From contig NZ_JBEWSZ010000002.1 of NCBI RefSeq assembly GCF_040537815.1, forward strand, positions 620,001 to 684,000: DNA of 64,000 bases, read 5' to 3'. The notes under the pieces were generated by a model. That model made no database searches, was not told the DNA's origin, and was given only the letters and a program-made list of their open reading frames with translations. Below, piece after piece: positions 57,113 through 64,000 of the stretch. Source of the stretch: Mesorhizobium shangrilense (lineage in GTDB: Bacteria > Pseudomonadota > Alphaproteobacteria > Rhizobiales > Rhizobiaceae). Both the position numbers and the translations under genes were made by a program. Numbering within the stretch: the first letter of the stretch is position 1; each line of letters begins with the position of its first letter.

Positions 57113-57856
57113 TCACAAACGCCCAGCGTCGATGATCCGCTTCAGGAAGGCGCGGGTCCGCTCACCCTGCGGGTTGCCGAAAATCTGCGAGGGCGGGCCT
57201 TCCTCATAGACGAGCCCTTCCTGCAGAAAACAGACCTTGTCAGCAACCTCGCGCGCAAATCCCATTTCATGCGTCGCCAGCACCATGGTCATGCCCTTGG
57301 TGGCGAGGTCGCGCACGATGTCCAGCACTTCCGAGACGAGTTCGGGATCGAGCGCCGAAGTGATCTCGTCGAGCAATAGAAGGGCAGGGTCCATCATCAG
57401 CGCGCGCACGATGGCCACGCGCTGCTGCTGGCCACCGGACAGGCGGTCGGGATATTCCCGCGCCTTGGCGGCGAGGCCGACTCGTTCGAGCAGCGCCATG
57501 CCCTTGTCCGTAGCCGCGTTGCGCTGCATGCCAAGCACCTTGACCGGCCCAAGCGTGACGTTCTCGATGACGCTCATATGCGGGAACAGATTGTAGCTCT
57601 GGAAGACGATGCCGATCTCGCGCCGAAGCAGGTCGAGGTCGACGCCCGGGCCGGTGACGCGATCGCCATGCAGCCTGATCTCGCCGCCCTGGATGGGCTC
57701 CAGGCAGTTGATGCAGCGCAGCAGCGTGGACTTGCCGCAGCCCGAAGGGCCGATCAGGCAGACCACCTGGTGTTCCTCGATGTCCAGCGAAATGCCCTTC
57801 AGCACTTCGACCGTGCCATAGCGCTTGTAGGCCTTGTCGATCTCGACCAATGCCAT
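57113..57856 (-). CDS. Amino-acid ABC transporter ATP-binding protein
   Basis: A 247-residue GlnQ/HisP-like ATPase: Walker A GPSGCGKST, Q-loop FQSYNLFPHMSV, signature LSGGQQQRVA, Walker B LLLLDEITSALD and H-loop ATHEMGFA. It powers the uptake system formed with the permease and binding protein upstream. The ATG at 57856 has GGGGAG eight bases before it; a GTG three codons earlier is possible. Confidence 0.93.
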   Translation of the reverse strand: MALVEIDKAYKRYGTVEVLKGISLDIEEHQVVCLIGPSGCGKSTLLRCINCLEPIQGGEIRLHGDRVTGPGVDLDLLRREIGIVFQSYNLFPHMSVIENVTLGPVKVLGMQRNAATDKGMALLERVGLAAKAREYPDRLSGGQQQRVAIVRALMMDPALLLLDEITSALDPELVSEVLDIVRDLATKGMTMVLATHEMGFAREVADKVCFLQEGLVYEEGPPSQIFGNPQGERTRAFLKRIIDAGRL

Positions 57857-57875
57857 GTGTTTCACTCCCCGCCCG

Positions 57876-58985
57876 TCATGAGCCCGAGCGCATTTTGCGA
57901 CGATCCCGCTCGATCAGCCGGTCGACGAAGCGAGCCTGCGGGATGGTGATGAGGATGAAGATCAGCGCCACCGTCGTCACCGCCGACAGGTTGAAGTTGT
58001 TGCTGGCGACGATCTTCGACTGGTTGAAGGCATCGATGGTGCCGATGATGGCGACCAGTGCGGTGTCCTTCTGCAGGCTGATGCAGTTGTTCATCAGCGG
58101 AGGGATGATGCCGCGCACTGCCTGCGGAATGACCACGTAGCGCATCGTCCTGAAATAGGAGAGGCCCAGCGAGCGCGCCGCCGCGATCTGGCTCGGATGC
58201 ACGCTCTCGATACCGGCGCGATAGACCTCGGACGTGTAGGCGCCATAGGTCAGCGTCAGCGCGATGATCGCATAGGCGTTGGAGGACAGATCCTTCAGGA
58301 TGGGAAGGCCGGTCAGCGGCAGGCCGAAGCCGATGAGATAGATGGTGATGATGGCTGGCAGGCCGCGAAACAGGTCACCATAGATGATGGCCAGCGTGCG
58401 GATCGGGCGGCCGGCCTTGCCGGGCAAGGTGCGGGCGATGGCGACGACAAGCGCCCAGACCAGGATCAGGATCGCGGAAAAGAAGAAGATCGAGATGTTG
58501 GTGCCGAACGCCTTGACGATCGTCCAGGCCGACTTCCAGATCAGGTCGAGATCGAAGAACGTCCGGCTGACGGCGGCATCGTTGACCACCAGGAACCAGG
58601 CGAAGGCGCAGATGATGAGGAGCGCCACTGAATAGGACAGGGCGTTCCAGGACACGTCTGAGGACATCGACCCGAGTTCGCGGCCGGCATGTACGTCATT
58701 CGATGATGCCGCGCGCGCGGACAGCCTGACAGCGCGCCAGGCAACCCCGATGACCCATAGCGGCGGCACGCAGGCGAGTGCCGACACGATCTGGACGGGC
58801 ACATTCGGCCAGCCCTGTTCCATCACATAGGCGGCGATGTGCAGGGAGGTATAGGCAATGGCGAGGAACGTCGCGACAGCCACGCCGAGCGCCACCCAGG
58901 CCCGCCTGCCATGCGTGCGGACCTTGCTGCGGGCGCGCCATTGGCTGGCGCGCTCGCTTCCCGATTCAGCTGCCGGTATCGACAT
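57876..58985 (-). CDS. Amino-acid ABC transporter permease
   Basis: A 369-residue membrane protein, longer than the common 220-residue HisM/HisQ type because of an N-terminal extension with two or three extra hydrophobic segments. The permease core shows YGDLFRGLPAIITIYLIGFG and the EAA loop EVYRAGIESVHPSQIAAARS, LGLSYFRTMRYVVIPQA. The loop contacts the ATPase. Only one permease gene is present, so it may act as a homodimer. Its ATG overlaps the binding-protein stop by one base (TAATG). Confidence 0.9.
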   Translation of the reverse strand: MSIPAAESGSERASQWRARSKVRTHGRRAWVALGVAVATFLAIAYTSLHIAAYVMEQGWPNVPVQIVSALACVPPLWVIGVAWRAVRLSARAASSNDVHAGRELGSMSSDVSWNALSYSVALLIICAFAWFLVVNDAAVSRTFFDLDLIWKSAWTIVKAFGTNISIFFFSAILILVWALVVAIARTLPGKAGRPIRTLAIIYGDLFRGLPAIITIYLIGFGLPLTGLPILKDLSSNAYAIIALTLTYGAYTSEVYRAGIESVHPSQIAAARSLGLSYFRTMRYVVIPQAVRGIIPPLMNNCISLQKDTALVAIIGTIDAFNQSKIVASNNFNLSAVTTVALIFILITIPQARFVDRLIERDRRKMRSGS

Positions 58986-59830
58986 TAGTATTTCCAGGTC
59001 GGCACGCTGTCGGGTGAGAGGCCACCCCAGGATGGCAGCAGATAGGCGGCTTCCAGCTTCTTCAGCGTGTCGTCTTTCTGCAGGTCGGTCATGACCTTGT
59101 CGATGACCGCTCCGTTCGGCGAACCCTTCGGGTAGATGCCGGCGGTTGGCCGGTCGGTGGTGTATTTGCCGACGACCGCCAGCTTGCCGTTGGAATTCGC
59201 CACCTGGCCGAGCACGATGCCGAGATCGGTCATCACCGCGTCCACCTTGCCGGCGGCTGCCGCCGTGAACATCGAGGCGGTGTCGTCGAACACATCGACG
59301 CTTTTGGCCTTGAGGGTCTCCTGCGCGAACTGCACCAGTGTCGTGCCCGCCTGGACGCCGACACGGCTGGTCTTGATGGTTTCTTCGGTGATGGTGTTAC
59401 CGGCCTTCACGGCCACGCCATTGTCCGACTGTATGTAGGGCACCGAGAAATCGACGACCTTCTTGCGCGGTTCCGTCACCGAGATCAGCGCCAGGGCGAT
59501 GTCATAGTCCTTGTTCTGGCCGGCAACGATGGAATCGAAGGAGGCGTTGACCAGTTTCACCGTGTCGAGCCCGAGCCGGTGCGCGATGTTGACCGCCATG
59601 CAGAACTCGTAACCGTCCTTGATCGTGTCGGGCGTGTCGCCGTTGAACTGGCCGACCGCCGGCAGGTTGATGATGACGGTGAACTGGCCGGCGACCGCCG
59701 GCGTGATCTTGTCGGTGCCGCGCTCGCCGGTCACCTGGCAGTCGCCATAGCCGTGGGTCTCGGCCATGGCCGGGGCAGCACTCGCCAGCGCCAGGGCGGA
59801 GGCGCACAATGCGTATTTCCAGGACTTCAT
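58985..59830 (-). CDS. Amino-acid ABC transporter substrate-binding protein
   Basis: A 281-residue periplasmic protein: signal peptide ending APAMA, then SBP_bac_3 domain with GDTPDTIKDGYEFCMAVNIA, SFDSIVAGQNKDYDIALALI, TEPRKKVVDFSVPYIQSD and VGVQAGTTLVQFAQETL. The group binds amino acids or small derivatives; D-amino acids or dipeptides are suggested by the neighbours. ATG at 59830 is preferred over one five codons upstream because of its purine-rich leader. Confidence 0.92.
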   Translation of the reverse strand: MKSWKYALCASALALASAAPAMAETHGYGDCQVTGERGTDKITPAVAGQFTVIINLPAVGQFNGDTPDTIKDGYEFCMAVNIAHRLGLDTVKLVNASFDSIVAGQNKDYDIALALISVTEPRKKVVDFSVPYIQSDNGVAVKAGNTITEETIKTSRVGVQAGTTLVQFAQETLKAKSVDVFDDTASMFTAAAAGKVDAVMTDLGIVLGQVANSNGKLAVVGKYTTDRPTAGIYPKGSPNGAVIDKVMTDLQKDDTLKKLEAAYLLPSWGGLSPDSVPTWKY

Positions 59831-59871
59831 TCTCTCTTCTCCCATTGTTGATTGTCGTTGCTGGACGTTTC

Positions 59872-60741
59872 CTACTGAACCGGGGCAGGGCTCCCCAATG
59901 CCAGGTCCAGATAGGTCTTCTGCAGGAGCCGCGTGACCGGTCCGGGCTTGCCGTCGCCGACCGTGTGGCCTGCAATTTCGATCACCGGGGTCACCAGGCT
60001 CGAGGCGCTGGTCAGGAAAGCCTCGCGCGCGTTCTGCGCCTCTTCGACGGTGAAGCGTGACTGGTCGACCGCCAGCTTCAGCTCATCGGCGACCGTGATG
60101 ACGGCGCGGCGCGTGCAGCCCGGCAGGATGGCGCGCGAATTGGCGCGGGTGACGATGCGGTTGTCGGCGGTGACGATATAGGCGGTGGAGGAGGCGCCCT
60201 CGGTGACGAAGCCGTCCTCGACGAGCCAGGCCTCCTTGCAGCCGCGTTGCGCGGCGACATGCTTGGCTTGGACCTGCGCCAGCAGCATCGTCGTCTTGAT
60301 GTCGCGCCGCGCCCAGCGCTGGTCGTCGACGATGGCGACGCGGATGCCGTCGCGCAGTGCCGCCGTGTCGCTGATATCCCTGGCCTGGGTGAAGGCGAAA
60401 AAAGTTGGCTTGATGTCTTCGGCATAGCCGAAATTGCGGTCGGCGATGCCACGGCTGATCTGCAGGTAGATGACACCTTCCCGCAGGTGGTTGCGGGCGA
60501 TCAGCTGGGTCTGGACCTCGACGATCGCCTCTTGCGAGAGCGGCATCGGGATTTCGAGTTCGCCAAGCGAGCGTTCAAGCCGCGCCAGATGGAGATCGTT
60601 GTCGATTAGGCGCCCGTCGATGACCGCGGTCACCTCATAGATGCTGTCGCCAAACAGCAGTCCCCTGTCGAAGACCGAGACTGTCGCCTCGTCCTCGCTG
60701 ACGAACCTGCCTTCCACATAGACTTCGCGCGCCACGATCAT
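59872..60741 (-). CDS. Class IV aminotransferase (D-amino-acid transaminase-like)
   Basis: A 289-residue fold-type IV PLP enzyme. The N-terminus VYVEGRFVSEDEATVSVFDR with GLLFGDSIYEV is the family start. The Schiff-base lysine lies in ARRDIKTTMLLAQVQAKHVA, and the PLP-side motif is DGFVTEGASSTAYIV, which agrees with D-alanine transaminase more than with IlvE or PabC. It would convert D-amino acids to 2-oxo acids. The ATG at 60741 matches the family length; one at 60777 is also in frame. First gene of the ABC operon. Confidence 0.86.
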   Translation of the reverse strand: MIVAREVYVEGRFVSEDEATVSVFDRGLLFGDSIYEVTAVIDGRLIDNDLHLARLERSLGELEIPMPLSQEAIVEVQTQLIARNHLREGVIYLQISRGIADRNFGYAEDIKPTFFAFTQARDISDTAALRDGIRVAIVDDQRWARRDIKTTMLLAQVQAKHVAAQRGCKEAWLVEDGFVTEGASSTAYIVTADNRIVTRANSRAILPGCTRRAVITVADELKLAVDQSRFTVEEAQNAREAFLTSASSLVTPVIEIAGHTVGDGKPGPVTRLLQKTYLDLALGSPAPVQ

Positions 60742-60895
60742 TCCCGGTTTGATGATGTGGCCGGACGCTAGTGGCATGGAAGAACCATGGCCAATGCCAT
60801 GTTTCTTCAAGCTTATGCATTTTTTGCATGGGATTTGCACCGGCTCTGGAAACGCCGCTATACGGGTGTGCGGAAGACGCGGGAGATTGGATTTC

Positions 60896-61816
60896 ATGGA
60901 ACTCAAATGGCTGGAGGATTTCTGCTGCCTGGCGGGCTGCCTGAGCTTTTCCAGGGCTGCCTATCTGCGCGGCGTGACGCAGCCGGCCTTCAGCCGGCGC
61001 ATCAAGCAACTCGAAGGCTGGATGGGAGCTACGCTGGTCAACCGGGCGACCTTTCCCATCACGCTGACGGCGGAAGGGGTGCGCTTCCTGCCGATGGCCG
61101 AGGACGCCATACGCACGATGCATCGCAACCGGGATTCGCTGCGCCCGCGCCACGAGGCGGAAAAGCACAGGGTGACATTCTCGGCGCTGCACACGCTGAC
61201 CGTCACCTTCCTGCCCGCATGGCTGGACGACATGCGCGCGCACCTGCCACTGTTCAGCTCGCATGTCAGCCCGGACAAGGGCGGCATCGAGGAGAACATC
61301 GACACGCTGCTCGACGGCAATTGCGATTTCCTGCTCACCTATTTTCATCCCTCGGTACCGTTCCTGCTCGACAGCTCGCGCTTTTCGTTCCTTGTGCTGG
61401 GCACGGAGAAGGTGAAACCGGTGGCGGCGCCGCATCCGCACGGGCCGCTGCTCGACCACGCGCTGAAGACGCACACGCCGCTGCCCTATATCGACTATGG
61501 CGACTTCTCGTTTTTCGGCATGGCGCTGAACAAGCTGTTCGCCAAGCGCCAGCCCTTCGCGCGCAACACTACGCATGAGAACACCATCTGCATCGGCCAC
61601 AAGGCGATGGCGCTCGCCGGGTGGGGCGTGTCGTGGCTGCCGGAACGGCTGGTCGCCGCAGAACTGGCTGATGGAGCGCTGGTGCCGGCCTCCGTCGATC
61701 CCGACTGGGAACTGACAACCGAGATACGCCTCTACCGCCACGCCGATGGCGCGCGCCCGATCGCCAACCGTTTCTGGGAAGCGGCGGCCAACTCAGCCGG
61801 AGGCGTCACACCGTAA
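60896..61816 (+). CDS. LysR family transcriptional regulator
   Basis: A 306-residue LysR protein: HTH near residues 17-46 (SFSRAAYLRGVTQPAFSRRI, KQLEGWMGATLVNR) and an effector domain. It is divergent from the transaminase-ABC-peptidase operon and convergent with the DppA-like gene, whose 3' end it overlaps by 11 bases. It is the likely activator of the D-amino acid or peptide genes. ATG at 60896 begins MELKWLEDFCCLAG. Confidence 0.88.
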   Translation: MELKWLEDFCCLAGCLSFSRAAYLRGVTQPAFSRRIKQLEGWMGATLVNRATFPITLTAEGVRFLPMAEDAIRTMHRNRDSLRPRHEAEKHRVTFSALHTLTVTFLPAWLDDMRAHLPLFSSHVSPDKGGIEENIDTLLDGNCDFLLTYFHPSVPFLLDSSRFSFLVLGTEKVKPVAAPHPHGPLLDHALKTHTPLPYIDYGDFSFFGMALNKLFAKRQPFARNTTHENTICIGHKAMALAGWGVSWLPERLVAAELADGALVPASVDPDWELTTEIRLYRHADGARPIANRFWEAAANSAGGVTP

Positions 61817-62606
61817 GGAAGCGGAGCGCGCGCAGCACTTCGAAATAGTCGTCAGAAACGAAGCGCAAGGTGCGCTCGCGCGGATGCTCCGTCCCCGGAT
61901 ACCAGCTCGCGCGGTAGGCGTCGGTTGGATTGTTGAACTCGATCTCCACGTCGAAATGCTTGGGGAGGTCAAGGCGGCACGCCGTCAGGTCGCGCGACAG
62001 CGCCTTTTCCACGCCCTCGCGAATCTCGGCGATCGCACGCGCGGGCGAGATGGACAGCGCGGCGCGTCCGAAGCCCTCGCTGACCGCCACCGTGCCGATT
62101 GCCGGCACCAGCGCACGCGCATCGTCACATATGCCGCGATCGCCCGACAGGAACACCGGCGGGACGCCGAGCAGTGCTGATGTATAGGCGTTGACGGTGA
62201 ATTCCGAAACGACCTCGTCATTGATGATCAGCCGCGAAATCCGGTCGTTCATCGTGTGGGCGAGCGGGTTGGCCTCGGTGCCGGCCTTGGCGTGATAGCC
62301 GGTGAAAAGTGCGGCATCGAAACTTCTGTCGAGGCCGAACATCATGACATGGGGATGGCCGCTCCAGCCGCGCACGATGCTGGCATAGTCGGGCAGCTTC
62401 GAGACGATCAGGTTGCGCGCGGTCTGGTGCGCATCCTTGATCAGGATCTCCTTGGCGCCGGCGGCTCGGGCGCCCTTGCAGGCGGCAACCACCTCGGCCG
62501 TCATCAACTCGCGGAATTCCGAATAATCGCGTCTTTCCTTCAGCGCCTCGTCCCAATCCGCTATGCCGGCGGTGCCCTCTATGTCCGCGCTGATGAAAAC
62601 TTTCAT
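61806..62606 (-). CDS. dppA: D-aminopeptidase, M55 (DppA) family
   Basis: A 266-residue zinc peptidase. The M55 ligands agree in place with B. subtilis DppA: Asp8 and Glu10 in ISADIEG, His60 in IKDAHQTARN, His105 in FTGYHAKAG, and Glu135 in VVSEFTVNA, with a nucleophile-like His117 (PLAHTMN). DppA forms a decamer and cuts D-Ala-D-Ala and similar peptides. It is next to a DmpA peptidase and a D-amino-acid transaminase-like gene, which supports a role with D-residues. Full length. Confidence 0.9.
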   Translation of the reverse strand: MKVFISADIEGTAGIADWDEALKERRDYSEFRELMTAEVVAACKGARAAGAKEILIKDAHQTARNLIVSKLPDYASIVRGWSGHPHVMMFGLDRSFDAALFTGYHAKAGTEANPLAHTMNDRISRLIINDEVVSEFTVNAYTSALLGVPPVFLSGDRGICDDARALVPAIGTVAVSEGFGRAALSISPARAIAEIREGVEKALSRDLTACRLDLPKHFDVEIEFNNPTDAYRASWYPGTEHPRERTLRFVSDDYFEVLRALRFLTV

Positions 62607-62695
62607 CTGTCTTCCCTGCCTTGCCGAAGTTCGATTCTTTTCAGGCGATTACCTCCTTTCCCGGTGAAAATGAATCGCCCTGTCGAATTAAAGTG

Positions 62696-63112
62696 TCAGG
62701 CGTGCTCGTCGGCGCAGAGCGCGTGGTCGGAGAGCGCTCGGATGACGTAACAGTCGCCGACCGTCTTGCCGTTGCAGCAAGTGGCGATGCGCTCAAGCTC
62801 CGCTTCCAACCGCTTCAGCTGGGCGATCTTTTCGCGCACCGAGATCAACTGTTCCTCGGCGATCTTGTCGGCGTGGCCACAGGGCTGCTCGGGATGGAAG
62901 CTGAGCTCGATCAGCGCGCGGATGTCCTCGACGGCGAAGCCGAGATCGCGGGCGTGACGAATGAAGGCCAGCCGCTCCAGTTCCTGCCGGCCATAGCGGC
63001 GCTGGTTGCCTTCAGAGCGTTCGGGCGCGGCGACCAGGCCCATCTGCTCGTAGTAGCGGATGGTGGGCACCTTGACCCCGGTGCGGCGAGAGAGATCTCC
63101 GATCGAAAACAT
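62696..63112 (-). CDS. MerR family heavy-metal regulator (ZntR/CadR-like)
   Basis: A 138-residue MerR protein: HTH IGDLSRRTGVKVPTIRYYEQ and wing GNQRRYGRQELERL, a dimerisation helix (EEQLISVREKIAQLKRLEAE) and the metal-binding cysteines in QPCGHAD, ATCCNGKTVGDCYV. The pattern of one Cys near the start of the dimer helix and CC...C near the end fits Zn(II)/Cd/Pb sensors. It would twist the divergent promoter to switch on the P-type ATPase. ATG at 63112. Confidence 0.9.
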   Translation of the reverse strand: MFSIGDLSRRTGVKVPTIRYYEQMGLVAAPERSEGNQRRYGRQELERLAFIRHARDLGFAVEDIRALIELSFHPEQPCGHADKIAEEQLISVREKIAQLKRLEAELERIATCCNGKTVGDCYVIRALSDHALCADEHA

Positions 63113-63123
63113 AATTTTTCCTC

Positions 63124-63154
63124 TTGAAGCTCTAGTGACTAGAGGAATTACATT
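63124..63154 (+). promoter_or_regulatory. MerR-type promoter of the metal ATPase gene
   Basis: TTGAAG (63124-63129) and TACATT (63149-63154) are 19 bases apart, the long spacer of MerR-controlled promoters. Within the spacer is the dyad CTCTAG-TGA-CTAGAG (63130-63144). Confidence 0.75.
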
Positions 63155-63221
63155 GCCTGTCATCGGGATTCAAGACCCATGCGGCGGCACGTCGCGCGGT
63201 GAAAAACAGACAGGTGATGTG

Positions 63222-64000
63222 ATGACTGCTCCTCTCAAGCAGACACGGTTCAAGATCGGCGGCATGGATTGTGCTTCTTGCGCGGCAAAGATCGATACGG
63301 CGGTGCGCCGTCTGGATGGTGTCGCCGACGTCTCGGTTTCGGTGACCGGCGCCTCGATGACGGTCAGTCACGGCGGGCCGCTGCCCGAGGACAAGGTGCT
63401 GCAGCAGGTGGCGCGGCTGGGCTACGGCATCGTCAAGGCCGAAGCCAGGACCGGCGGGCACGCGTCGACAGCCAAGGCACATGACCACGCTCATCGTGAT
63501 CATGACCATGAGGGCCACGATCACGATCATGAGGGTCACGATCACAAGGGCCACGATCACGGCGTCAAGCCGGCCGGCCAGCAGGCCGCCGGCTCCACAC
63601 ATCTCCACAACGATGCCGAACCGGGGCAGGCATGGTGGCGCTCCCGCCGGGCGATGCTGACGCTGGGCTGCGCGGCCGCACTTCTCGCTGCCTATGCAAT
63701 CGGCCATCTGTTCCCCGTGGCCGAGCGCTGGGCTTTCCTCGCGGCGCTGCTGGTTGGCCTGGTGCCGATCGCCCGGCGCGCGCTGATGGCGGCCTTGGCC
63801 GGCACGCCGTTCTCGATCGAGATGCTGATGACCATTGCCGCGGTCGGCGCGGTGATGATCGGCGCGACGGAAGAAGCCGCCGCCGTGGTGGTGCTGTTCC
63901 TCATCGGCGAGATGCTGGAAGGCGTCGCTGCCGGCCGGGCGCGGGCCAGCATCCAGGGCCTTGCAGACCTCGTGCCGAAGGTGGCGCTTGTCGAGCGGGC
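63222..64000 (+). CDS. Zn/Cd/Pb P1B-type ATPase (N-terminal part)
   Basis: 259 codons are in the window and the gene continues beyond 64000. The N-terminal HMA domain has the motif GGMDCASCAAK (Cys17, Cys20). Then follows a His/Asp-rich loop (about 87-113) with repeated HDHEGHDH units that could hold extra zinc, and at least four membrane segments with the start of the ZntA-like core (FSIEMLMTIAAVGAVMIG, EGVAAGRARASIQGLADL). The CPC and DKTG motifs lie outside. It exports divalent metals using ATP. Divergent MerR-type regulator upstream. Confidence 0.92.
   Translation, partial: MTAPLKQTRFKIGGMDCASCAAKIDTAVRRLDGVADVSVSVTGASMTVSHGGPLPEDKVLQQVARLGYGIVKAEARTGGHASTAKAHDHAHRDHDHEGHDHDHEGHDHKGHDHGVKPAGQQAAGSTHLHNDAEPGQAWWRSRRAMLTLGCAAALLAAYAIGHLFPVAERWAFLAALLVGLVPIARRALMAALAGTPFSIEMLMTIAAVGAVMIGATEEAAAVVVLFLIGEMLEGVAAGRARASIQGLADLVPKVALVER

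Overview
The window looks like a chromosome segment of a Mesorhizobium-type alphaproteobacterium (Rhizobiales). This rests on high GC, many family members typical of that group, the carA and carB contexts, an adjacent PadR/DUF1700/GIN operon, and repeated copies of a palindromic intergenic element of the kind common in rhizobia. No genome could be searched, so the genus is an inference. I saw no rRNA, tRNA, CRISPR array, transposase or integrase.

Layout. 1-6.6 kb: a truncated GGDEF gene, a hydroxynitrile-lyase-like cupin, a DHA2 exporter, aspartate aminotransferase, two translationally coupled EAL proteins and a glutathione S-transferase. 6.6-15.1 kb: a mixed region with repeats, a frameshifted antitoxin-like gene, cspA, ogt, a lytic transglycosylase lipoprotein, an orphan phage tail-tube protein, an LprI-like protein, a DUF899 protein, and a tandem duplication of a cupin/RidA-like unit. 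15.1-16.6 kb: a small AT-rich island with a DUF5343 protein and a Swt1-type HEPN protein in overlapping frames. This is the best candidate for an undescribed defence or toxin module. 16.6-22.5 kb: carB, an SH3-domain exported protein and a phosphodiesterase.

22.6-34.2 kb is a run of regulator/effector pairs: MarR with an EmrB/EmrA-type pump, ArsR with an MFS exporter, MarR with a short-chain dehydrogenase, and LysR with a LysE-type exporter. A reductase, a PCMT-like methyltransferase and a LuxR regulator follow. Several pairs have clear palindromic operators. 34.3-42.5 kb: mntH/mntR, a polysaccharide deacetylase, a zinc metallopeptidase, an MFS transporter with an aldo/keto reductase, and carA. 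42.7-50.2 kb: a YqeY-like protein, AraC, VOC and DoxX proteins, the PadR-DUF1700-GIN operon, a methyltransferase, a quinone oxidoreductase and an orphan DnaB/KaiC-like ATPase.

50.2-55.1 kb: the divergent oxyR/katG peroxide pair and an exported trypsin-like protease carrying two PAN domains. 55.4-62.6 kb: a GNAT gene followed by a coherent locus for D-amino acids or peptides (class IV aminotransferase, amino-acid ABC transporter, DmpA-type aminopeptidase, LysR, DppA-type D-aminopeptidase). 62.7-64 kb: a ZntR-like MerR regulator divergent from a Zn/Cd/Pb P-type ATPase that runs off the window.
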